The translations under genes were made by a program, and so were the position numbers. From Carya illinoinensis (taxonomy: Eukaryota > Streptophyta > Magnoliopsida > Fagales > Juglandaceae): 64,000 bases of DNA. Location: contig NC_056767.1 of NCBI RefSeq assembly GCF_018687715.1, positions 27,143,501 to 27,207,500 of the forward strand. The letters run 5' to 3'. Below, one piece after another: positions 1 through 12,300 of the stretch (positions within the stretch are counted from its first letter, which is position 1; each line of letters starts with the position of its first letter). Under the pieces are notes generated by a model. It made no database searches. It was given only the letters and a program-made list of their open reading frames with translations, and had not been told where the DNA came from.

Positions 1-341
1 TTCATTTTAATGCTCTTTTGTTAAGAGAGCCACCTGCCGTTATATTACTTTCTATAGTAGTTAAAAAAGGAAGTTTTTAAAAAGGGTGGGGGGGGGGGGG
101 GGATGGATGAATAGGTACTATTATGCTTTTGACACGATTGACTTGATGGAAGTAAAACATGTGTAAAAGGAAACAGATGATATTGCAATGAAGGGTAAGG
201 CTTAGGTGCAGTTTTTGTTGAAATTGAATCCCTTGGTGAAGAACACGTCTCGTAATAGATACAAGGGACATTACTGGAATTAAGTTGTCCTTTTCGTTGT
301 TTGAGACTCTTAATTTAATTGTTCTTAATTCAAATTTTCAG
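1..341. other. Intron sequence upstream of the first visible JmjC exon
   Basis: This stretch has no supportable coding frame and ends in a good 3' splice site (a T-rich tract, then CAG at 339-341). It holds a poly-G run near 87-102. It is read as the 3' part of an intron of the JmjC gene, because the exon at 342 starts in the middle of the conserved domain and the missing first half of the domain must lie before the window. Confidence 0.6.
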
Positions 342-3300
342 GTAAATGTTTTGACACATACTGCCAAGGTGCCCCTTGAAGCTAAGACACTCGAGAGTAT
401 AGAGAAGTTGAAAAGGAAGCACTTTGAGCAAGACCAAAAAGAAATCTTTGGGGATTTTCTGCCTGTGGATGAAAAGGTCAAGATTAACATTTCTGGCAGT
501 GCGTCTTGTACACTTACTGCTAATGATAAAGAATTTAGCGGTGAACCTGGGGATCAGAGCACCTATGTAACCATTACAGAACTGGCTAATCATGCTGTTC
601 AAATTGCTGGAGACTCAAGAATGGACGGGGCAGACTTTTCAAGGGGATCAGTGCTGGAAAAGACTGAAGTGGCAGAAGTTGATGAAGCTAACAATGGTGG
701 GAGTTTTCTTACAAGTTCTGGAAATAATTTGGATGGGTTAGAAGCTTCTCAGAGTGGTGCCCTTTGGGACATCTTCCGAAGACAAGACAGTCCTAAGTTG
801 CAGGAGTATCTTAAGAAGCATTTCCGGGAATTCAGGCACATCCATTGTTGTCCATTGCCGCAGGTAATTTGGCATGCCATTTTCATTTGGTAGATCATTG
901 TTATGTTGCCTGGGGCATTGGTGAAACAAAGTTATTTCACTTGTTCATCGTAATGGTTCAAATGACCCAACCAAAAAAAATCACCATAAGCTTGTAGAAA
1001 AGTTGTATTAGTAAATAATAATTGATGTGTAAATATTTTTGTGGTTTTTTTTAATGTGTAAATACTAAGAAATGGTGTTACTTTTTATAATATGCATACA
1101 GCTAAGGTTTGTAGAAAAAGATTTTGAACCTTCTAAAATTACCTTTAATTTGTACCAAAGGGAACTGTTGGAAATCCAAATCATGTAACAAATTGGGATA
1201 TAGGTAGGGATATTCTTCTGACTTGACAGAAGTCAGAAGGCGGAGTCATGCAGAAGCCAAGTTGAGATTGGCCTTCTGAGTTGAACCGAGTTCTGACTGT
1301 TGGTTCAGGAGATGTAAGGACCGAATTGCAGATCAAGAATTTTCTTATTAGCCCAAACACGGGTTTGGCCCAAATAAAACATTTTTTAGCTGTTTTTGCG
1401 TTTTTTTAATTTTATCATTATCAGACTGTCGGCCTGGGCAGAAAGACTTCCTTCTGCCTGCTGGGACTTTGATTGTTTCGGCTCAGGCCAGGTCAAAGTT
1501 CAGCTCGGATTGGGTGGAGCAGGAATCTGAACATATGTAGATATCTGCCTGACCAGCTCTGCACCAGCAGGACCTAGGATGTGAATAGATAAATGATAAA
1601 TCATTGAGTGGAAATATAGCATTATAGTCCTGAGCAGTTACAAATGACATCATTGCCTGTCCTTCAGTCAGTAAATTGATTAGTTTACATTAGTGTGTGT
1701 GGTTTTATAATTAGTTGGTAGGTGTGTTATATGTGTTCCTGTTAATACTTGACAAATATTTCTTTGGAATCAGTTTATTATATCTTTTGGTGCTACAGGT
1801 TGTTCACCCTATACACGACCAGACCTTTTATCTGACTGTGGAGCACAAGAGAAAGCTCAAGGATGAGTATGGTCAGTTTGTTAAATATGTGGAGCTAGTT
1901 GGACTGAATGCTGCAATCTTTTATTATTATTATTATTATTTTTATTTTTTTTTAATTTTTTAATTTTATTTTTATCATAATTTATTATGATTCTTTTTTT
2001 TGGCGTCATAGGAATTGAACCATGGACATTTGTCCAAAATCTTGGGGATGCTGTCTTCATTCCTGCTGGCTGTCCTCATCAAGTCAGAAACCTAGAGGTA
2101 TAGTAAATTTCTCTTGGGGTTTTTATTTATTTTTTCTTGTTTCTCTAGTTTATAAAAATTGGATATAAATTTAAAGTACCTCTTGCACCAGTAACTAGTC
2201 ATACAAAATTATTTTGCTACATTTCCCTTGAAATAAACCTCTTTTATACCTATCACAAAAAATAAACCTGTTTTATGCGGTTTCTTCTAAGCTGACTACT
2301 AGCTAGTTGTGTTTATTTAAATGACAAGTTTTTAAAGCGGAGGGATTTACACATCAATAAGGTATCAACTAGTCTATCTTTCTACACCCATCTCTTGTTC
2401 AAGTAATGTTCTTTTACAGCTCGACTAGGATGATATCTTCATGGACTTTTTTTATTTCTAGCATCTATAAGTCATTCCGTCTTGCAAGGAAGATATTTGA
2501 GTGTCATAATTCTTTGTTCAGGTGATGTTATATTGCCTTTATTTTATTCAGTTCTTTAAAGAAGTAGACTGGTAGATGTGGGTTGCATGGTTTATTTGTA
2601 GTGGGTTGTTCAAGCTCTCTAGTGATGAGACGTGAGGCGGCCTGGGAGCAATTTTGAGAAGGAAACCATGATCTCTTTGGTGTATGAAAAGGTGGCCGTG
2701 AGGATGGGGAGGAACTAATCTTGAAGATTTATCTATTCCATGGTGTTTTGAGTGGAGTCAGCTCATTTTTCTGGATCGCTGAGATTAGTGAGAACTCTTC
2801 ATTTTTCTATGTTGGTGGTGTGATGGTGGGGGTTGCTGAACATTCTGGTGTTGTGCGTACTGAAGATTATTATGATTTGGAAGCCAATGTTGAGCGCTAT
2901 TTTGAGTGCAGTTTGTGAATTATGAGGGGCTGCTCTTAGTGTTGAGGAACTTCATGGTCAAGGAAAGCCAAAAGCCTGCACATGGGACCATATGAAAATA
3001 AAGATGAGAAATAGCTTTTCCCTGTTCGTGGATTTGTACCAACTTTTTCATGATTTCATGCAATCTAAGCATAGAAGCATATTCATCTGAATTTAATAAT
3101 TTATCTATTCATGTCAACCTCAATGAAAGGAATGTGCAATTGACAACTAGCTATCTTTTGGGGTTGAGTTCTTCAATTCAAGATGTGATGGGAGTTATTA
3201 GGCTCACAAATTTGGAGGATGCAAGGAAAATGCCTTGTTGCCTGAAGCAAAGGATATTAAGGCTTGGGCTGAGAAGACTTTTAACACCTAGGGCTGCTAG

Positions 3301-6300
3301 TTCTACAGTTCAATGAGGGCCCACTGCTGCTAGTATTTCTAGATTGGAGAAACTTCAAAGGGATTTCTTGTAGGGTGGATTGGGAGAGGAACACAAATTT
3401 CACTTGGTTAAGTGGGAAAAGGTATGCAGATCTATCTCGAACGGGGTTTTGTGCATTAGAAATATGAAAACCTTCAATCGGGCGTTGCTAGGTAAATGGT
3501 TGTGGAGGTATCATAAGGAACCTGAAGTCCTTTGGAAGACGGTAATAGAGAGCAAATATGGGGAACTATGGGGGAGGGGGGGTTTGGTGCACAAAAGAAG
3601 TGAGGAGTGAGCGAAGTGGGTTTATGGAAACATATAAGAAGAGGGTGGGAGGTGTTCTCACGCCATACTCGATTCCGTCTAGGAGAAGGAAACCGTATTA
3701 AGTTTTGGTATGACACTTGGTGTGACTATGTTGCTCTAAAGGAATCTTTTCCTTCATTGTTTAGAGTAGCAAGAGATATTGATGCCTTAGTGGCATATGT
3801 AAGCGTAAGATCAGGGGAGCAAATCCAATGGAACATCAACTTCAGTAGGGCGGCACAAGACTGGGAGATGAGCAGTTTTGAAGCCTTTTACAGCCTCCTG
3901 TATTCTTGTGAAGCGGGTAATTCACAAGATAGTCTATGGTGGATACCTGTAGCTAAAGGCACTTTCTCGGTGCGCTCTTTTTATAAGTCTCTTACTCAAG
4001 AGACACCTATCTAGTTCACTTGGAGAAAGATATGGAGACATAAGACTCCTCCCAAAACTGCGTTCTTTGTGTGGACAGCATCCCTAGGCAAGATTCTTAC
4101 TAATGATAATTTGAGGAAGCGTAGGGTGATTATCCCAGATTGATGTTGTATGTGCAGGAAGAGGAGCGAATCGGTGGACCACCTCTTAATACATTGGGAG
4201 ATAGTGAGAGGGTTATGGAATGAGGTTTTGGGCAGAATTGACTTGGCTTGAGTTATGCTTGAGAATGTGGTAGGAGGAGTGGCTAGTTGGACAAATTTGA
4301 GAGGCAACCAATAGATAAAAGAGGTGTGGAAGATGATACCCATATGCATCATGTGGTGTTTATGGCAAGAACGCAATGCAAGGACCTTCGAAGACAAAGA
4401 GAGATCAATGGAGGAACTGAGTTTTCTTTATTAGAACTCTTTGTACTTGGACCATAGCGGTTGATTTTAATGGCTTAGATCTACATGATTTTCTGATGTC
4501 CATCGCTCATACCTAGCTATGGAAACTATACATTGTATTGGGCTTTTGCCTATTCTTTGATAATGTAATTTATTACTTATAAAAAAAAAAGTATTTCTAG
4601 AGCTGATCAAACAGCTCTTCATAGTGACAATGGTGAGGGATATTTCAACCATGATGGGATTTGACTTACTAGTGGTGTTGAGCGAGTGGAGAAAGGGAAG
4701 GAAGTTTCTAGTATTGGTTGTCAAAAACTCTACTTTTTGTCATTAAATTGTCGAGAGAGGTCATTTGTTGTATGCATGTCCATAAAGGAGTTTACTTGGT
4801 TGATCAGTAGGAAGAAGAGACTTCAAAAACTCTACTTTTTGTCATTAAATGATGTGCCATTGGCCTATGGAAGGAGTTTGGTGGTTACAATTGTTTTAGT
4901 AGCAACTATATTGAGGGATACAAAGGATTGTGAGGTCCAAATATTTTTTGAATTTGGTGGACTTGGTCCAGCAATCAGGCTTGGTCCCGTTTGGACATAT
5001 TTTTGGTGTCTCCACATGGAAGGCTTACTATTCTACCTTGCTTCATAAGAGATTGGATAGAGTTTGTTCCGACCATTTCCCAATTGTACTAGATTGTGTG
5101 GGCATTCATGAGGGTAAAAGATATTTTAAGTTTGAAAAAATGTGGTTCAAAGTTGATGGTTTTGTGGAAAAAGTTAGGTCATGGTGGTCTTCGTATTTTT
5201 TAGAGGACTCACCAAATTTTATACTGGTTGGGAAATTGAAAGCATTGAAGAGGGACTTGAAGATGTGTGACGATGTGGAATGTAGATGTCTTTGGGCATC
5301 TTGATAGTCAAAAAGATCCTTTATGGAGGATTTACAAGTTTTGGTGGATAGGGAGGTGAGCACTCCTCTTTCTAAGGAGGATTCTTGCAGGATACTATCT
5401 ATCACTATGAAGCTTGAAAAGGTGCATTTAATGGAAGAAATCTCGTGGAGATAGAAGTCACGTGCCCTTTGGTTGAAAGAAGGGGACTATTGTACTAAAA
5501 TTTTCCATCGGGTGGCTAATTCTCATCGTAGGAATAATGCTATTGAGATGCTTCAAGTTGATGGACATGTTTGCTTTGACCATGATCTTATTAAGAGTCA
5601 TTGTCAACTTCTATGAAGCTCTTCTTTTTGAAAAATTCCCTTGGAGACCCAAACTTGATGGCTTGCCCTTTGGGACTATCAATCAGTCAAGCTCTATTTG
5701 GTTGGAGAGACCTTTTGAGGCGGATGGAGTTTTTTAGGTGATTTGTGGAATGGCTAAGGATAAAGTCCTGGGTCTAGATGGGTTCTCTATGGCTTTTTAT
5801 CATGATTGCTGGGATGTGGTTGGTGAGGATGTTATGAAGGTTTTTCACGAACTTTACACTTTTGGTAAATTTGAAAAAAGTATTAATGCTTCTTGTATTG
5901 CTTACATCCCTAAGAAAGTTGGGGCAATGGAGGTGAAGAATTTTTGATCTATTAAGTCTCATTAATAGGGCTTATAAGATAATCTCAAAGGTGTTTGCCA
6001 ATTGTATGAGTGTTGTTATGAGTAGTATTATATCAAAATCTCAAAATGTTTTTGTGAAGGAGAGACAAATCTTGCACTTGGTTTTGATTGCCAATGAATT
6101 TTTGCATTGTAGAATTAAGAAGGGTACACTTGGGTTCCTGTGCAAGTTAGATATGGAGAAGGTTTATGCTCATGGTAATTGGGATTTTTTATTACTTGGG
6201 AGGTGTGGTTTTGGGGATAGATGGATTTCATGGATTAGGCATTATATATCTATTGTCCATTATTCGATTTTGGTGAATGGTGCACTAGAGGGATTTTTTA

Positions 6301-9300
6301 ACAACTTTATGGAATTAAGACAAGGGGATCCCCTCTCCTCTTTTTTGTTTGTTATTGTTGTTATCGTACTAAGTCACATGTTGGAAGCGGCTATTAATGG
6401 AGGCTTTCTTGTTGGTTTTTCAGTGGGAGGTGTTAATATATCTCACCTTCCTTTTGCTGATGACACTTCACTTTTTTGTGAGCCCGGACCGTGGTCATAT
6501 GCAATATTTGAAGGCTGTATTACTTTGCTTTGAAACTGTTTCGGGCTTGAAGGTGAATCTTTTGAAGTCTAAAATTATTCTTGTGGTTTTGGTGAACAAT
6601 ATGCAGGGCTTGGGAAATATCTTGGGCTGTAAGGTTGCTTCACTACCCTTGAAATACCTTGGTCTTCCGTGGGGGGCTGCTTTCAAGGCAAAATCTATTT
6701 GGGTGGATGTGTTAGAAAAACTTGATAGAAGATTGGCAGGTTGGAAACCAAGCTATTTATCAAAGGGTGGTAGATTAAGGGTATGGTTGAGTAATGAGCT
6801 GTGATGAGAATTCTGTAAATAGTAGTGAAATTGTTTGAGTTAAGATATTTTATTGGATTTTGAGAAAAGAAATAAAAAATTAAATAAAAATATTATTTGT
6901 ATATTATTTAATATTATTTTTGTTTTGAAATATAAAAAAGTAGTATTTTTTTTTGTGTTTTTGTTTGAAAGTTTGAGAAAATTGTAATGATTAAGTAATA
7001 ATTGGATAAAAAAGTTGAAAATTTAAAATTGAAAAGTATTTTGTGTTTGAGAAGAAAATTATGAAAAATTTTGAGACGATTAATCTCATTTAAATGCCCA
7101 AACATAGCCTGTTCTCATCAAGATTCAAGAGCACTTTATCTAACCTCCCTACATATTTCCTTTCTCTATTTCCATTGCCTACAGGTGTTGCCTCTCATAT
7201 TGAGAAAACTTTTTTGTAATTTGGGGAGGAAATAAAGTTTCATCTTGTTGGTTGGGATAAAGTTTGTTCCCCGATATCTTGTGGTGGTTTGGGGGTGTGT
7301 AATTTGAGGGTCTTCAACAAAGTACTTTTGGTGAAATGGTTGGAAAGATATCATCGGGAAAGGCAGGGTTTCTGGAGAGAAGTCATAGATTCAAAACATG
7401 TGAGTATTGGGGTGACTAGTGTTCTAATGAAGTTAAGGGGACATGATGTGAGGTTGTGGAAATATATTCGCTCTAGATGGGGGAGGTTCTCTAAAATTTT
7501 CAGATGTGCTGTTGGAAGAGATCATTGTGTTTATTTTTGGCATGATGTTTGGTGTGGTGAAAGGGCTCTTAGTCATGTTTTTCCCATGCTCTACTAGATT
7601 TCTTGTAACATCCAGACCCCAAAAGTGTGAGTTTTATTATTATTTTATTTATTATTTTTATTAGATATGTTTGAGGTGGTAATTTGTTTTGAATAGGATT
7701 TCTCACTGTTAAACTATATGCCTCTTTTATTTTGTTGGGTCCTAGAGAGTAATTTTCGGTTTTGAAATTATTTTTTCAACTCAAACACTTCAAAACCATT
7801 TTTCTTTCAATATTCGTAATCTGGTAGGATTGGGATCCTTCCACCCTTCACGCCTCTCAGTCTACTTTCCTTTATAGTTATCCTTTAGTTTCTAGTTTGA
7901 ATAGATTCCTAGATTTAAACCAATACTCAACTTCAAAACTTAGCATATCTCCTGAGTACTCACGCCACTTCCCTCCCCGTCGTCTGTACAAAATTCCACA
8001 AAACCCACTGAATTAAACACAAGAAACATTATATATACTAGCCCAACATAACAGCCTCTGGAAACTGGGAAAACCACTCTCACAGCAAACCGAGACACTT
8101 AACTCGCCGAAAACAGCCCAACTCAGACGAACCCACTCCTTTTGGTAAGCCCACGCCGGAATCTTTCTCCCTCCTCTCTCTTTGTGATTATTGGATAGGT
8201 AGTTTTCTCTTTAACTCTCTCACTCTTTTTCTCTCTTGTGGCGCACCGCCATTCCAAGGAGTTCAGTGGTGTTGCTGACCACTCCCAGCCACCCTAGAGT
8301 CACCGTCGAACTCAACCAAATCCACATAGCTGTGAGTTTCCTTCCATTCTCGGTGTGCATCTCACCCCTTCCCCATAAGCTATTTCCTTCCTTTTAATTA
8401 TTTTGTTTCAAACTTCCCAAAAAGCCCCTCCAATGTTTCCATAATCACATATATGCCCTTTGACCCTTAGCCTTTATCATCCTGGACCAGATTCTTTAAA
8501 TTATAATGGCCCTTGGGCTTTAAGCCATTTGACCAAGTGTTTTCATTTTAAGGGTGGGCTTGTTTTGCAATATTTCAGAGACTGTTGGAGTGTTTTAAGT
8601 GGATTGTTTCTTTAATTGAGCCTTGGGCCTTCTTATTTTTGAAGGATTTTAAGCATTCTTTAAAGTATATCTTTAAAGTATTTTTGTTATATTATTTATA
8701 GCCTATTATTTTAATTAATAATCCAATTAACCTTTAATTAGATTTTTATAAAATTATTAAGTTATATGGTACACAGAATATTAAGTAATATGATATGAGT
8801 TTTGGAATAATATTATTTTATGTAATCTTTGTATAATTGAATATTTATTAAATTATCTCTATGATAGGATTCTAAGTAATTAGAATGTTATGGCACGTTT
8901 TCTAGAAAAGTTTAGTAATGTCTAGTGCCTCGATACCCCGCATCTCCACTTCACCATTAATTCCTCTTCTTTACTTATCAAAAAAAAAAAAAAAAACGTC
9001 TAGTGCCTCGTATAGGTTATGAGCCACGATGTGAGATTGTGAAAGTAGTGCTAAGAGGTAAATGGTATGATCATATAAATGCATGTGAACTATAAATTTA
9101 TTGTTATGTATGAAAATATAATGTGCTTATGATGGTTATCTACGCTACTCTAAGAGCCAAGTCAAGGTTAGATCTCTTTCATGATCTTCAATGAATTATG
9201 ATATACATGTAAGTAAGCTTATGTATGTTATGCTATTATGGATGGTTGATTGATAGATGATATGTTATCACATGTAAGCCATGAAATGTTCATGTACTAA

Positions 9301-12300
9301 TTTAAGTATGCTATATGATGAAATAGCCAGATCATGCATGCCATATTCATATAGTAGTACTTAGACCAAGTATGTCATGTAATGAAATAACTAGATCATG
9401 TATGCCATGTTCATGTAAGTACTTAGATCACATACATGAAATGTCATAAAATGCTTAAATCATGTTAGGCCATGTCATGCTATGCTATGCCATGTACAAG
9501 AATATACCATGTTATGCCATGCCATATACAAGAATATGCCATGCTAGAAGAGTCCATAAAGTCCAAGAAAATTCTTATGCATTAAAGAAAGATAAATATT
9601 TTAACGTGACATAGATCCAAGCGTGTTCACCACAAGTTATGTTAAAACGGTATTACAGACTCAAGAGTGGTTACCACTAGTTAGGTAAAACACGGACTAA
9701 AGCATGTTTCACTCCATGTACAAGTTATGCAAGTTAGGTGAAACACAAACTCAAGTGTGTTTCACTCTATATAAAAGTTATGCAAGTTAAGTGAAACACG
9801 GACTCAAGCTTGTTTCACTCAATGTACAAGTTATGTAAGTTAAGTGAAACACGGACTCAAGCGTGTTTCACTCCATGTTGTGATCAGTTACGCAAGTCAA
9901 GTGAATGTGGACTTAAGCGTGTTCCACTCCATGTTATAACAAGCTATGCGGTGCTACAGACTCAAGTGTGGGTCACCATATGATAAGTGAAAGACAAGAT
10001 AAACAAGTCATGTATGATTGTTAGAAAATGCATGAAGTTAGACATTTATACATTTACGTTACATGTTTGCCATGATTATGTATGTTTTTGCTCATGTTAG
10101 TGATGAATAGATATATACCATGTGAATCTGTGACAATATATGCATGTATTAAATTAAGTTATGTTTGTAGTATGATTGTGAATCTGTGATGATTTATGTA
10201 TGTTGGAAGAGTCTTTCAAATATTAAGTCTATGCTAAGTTATATTTTATGGTATGATGTGCTATCTACTGAGTATTCGACTCATTTTTTGTTTGTTTTTA
10301 TATTTTCTCCTACGTTTAACCGTCACAGATGATGATTGTGAGGACGCAGAGCTGGAGGGCCAGGAGTCTATCTAGTGCAAGGACATTATGAGTGTTGGGA
10401 TGTGCTGGGGGAGGATATTATGAAGGTTTTCCAGGATCTATACCCTTTCGGTAAATTTGAAAAAAGTCTTAATGCACCCTTCATTGCTCTAATCTCTAAA
10501 AAAGTTAGGGCAATGGAGGTGAAAGACTTTAGACCGATCAGCCTCATTAATGGGATATACAAGATTATTGCAAAGGTGTTGGCCAATCGCATGAGCAAGG
10601 TTTTGAGTGGTATTATAACAAAACCCCAAAACGCGTTTGTAAAGGGGAGACAAATTCTGGATTCCATGTTGATTACTAATGAATGTTTGGATTGTAAACT
10701 CAAGGAGGGTAAACCAGGTCTCTTTTGTAAGTTGGACATGGCTAAGGCCTATGACCATGTAAATTGGGATTTTTTGTGCTATTTATTTGCAAGATGTGGT
10801 TTTGGGGAGAGATGGTTATCTTGGATTCGGCATTGTATAACTACGGTCTGCTATTTCGGTTTTGGTGAATGGAACATTGGAGAGATTCTTTACCAGCTTC
10901 AGGGGATTAAGACAAGGGGATCCTCTATCCCCTTTATTGTTTTTAATTGTTATGGATGCTTTGAGTCACATGTTCAGTGCAGCTGTTAGTAGAGGTTTTA
11001 TTGCTGGTTTCTCGGTGGGAGGGATTACTATATCTCACTTTTTATTTGCTGATGACACACTGCTGTTTTGTGAGCCGGACAGTGTTCATATGCAGTATTT
11101 GAGAGCTGTTTTGCTTTGTATTGAAGTGGTTTCAGGTCTGAAGGTAAACCTTTCGAAGTCTGAAATGGTCTCTGTGGGTAGTGTGAACAATATTCAAGGC
11201 TTGGCATCTATTTTGGGCTGTCAGATTTCTTCACTGCCTTTGCAATACCTTGGTCTTCCATTGGCAGCGTTCAAGACCAAATCTATATGGGATGGAGTGG
11301 TAGAAAAAATTGAAAGAAGATTGGCTGGATGGAAACGGTTATATTTGTCAAAGGGTGGTAAATGGACTCTCATTAAGAGTACACTATCTGACCTCCCCAC
11401 GTATTTTCTTTCCTTATTTCCGATACCTGCAAGTGTGGCTTCTCATATTGAGAAAACTTTTTGTAATTTTCTTTGAGGAGGAATGGGGGATGAAGCTAGA
11501 ATCCATCTTGTGGGTTGGGATAAAGTTTGTTCTCCAATTCGATGGGGAGGATTGGGGGTGCATAATGTAAGGGTTTTCAACAAAGCATTATTAGGGAAAT
11601 GGTTGTGGAGGTATCATAGTGAAGGAGAGGCCTTGTGGAGAGAAGTGATAGAGACTAAGTATGGGAGTCTTCGGGGGGGTTGGTGCTTTAACGAAGTCAG
11701 GGGTGCACATGGAGTGGGATTGTGGAAAAACATAAGATCTGGTTGGGATAGATTTTCTCAAATTTTCAGTTACAATTGGCAGCGGCAACAATGTTTTATT
11801 TTGGCATGATGTTTGGTGTAGGGACATGGCTCTCAAGCAGGTGTTTCCTATGCTTTACCAAATTGCATGTGATAAAGAGGCTATTGTGGCTGATTTATTG
11901 ATACGCTCTAATGGTGTTGTTCTTTGGAATGCGAGATTTTCAAGAGTGGCTCAAGATTGGGAGCTGGACATGTTTTTTGGTTTTTTTGACTTTTTATATG
12001 CTATATCATTTGGAAATGAGATGAGGGATAGGCTGTCGTGGAATCCAAGTGGAAATAAAAAATTCTCGGTGCGGTGCTTTTATTCGGCTCTTTTGGGTTT
12101 ATATAATGGTCATAGCTATCCTTGGAAGGCTATTTGGAAGTGCAAGGTACCTTCCAAAATTGCATTCTTTGTTTGGACATCATCTATTGGGCGGATTCTT
12201 ACCTCGGATAACTTGAGAAAACGTGAGTTCATTATTTCAGATTGGTGTTATATGTGTAAGTGTGATGGGGAATCAGTTGATCATCTCTTATTACACTGTG

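Noticed and set aside
9640..9965. CRISPR-like regular repeats
   Set aside because: The units are tandem without unique spacers, in plant LTR DNA, with no cas genes.
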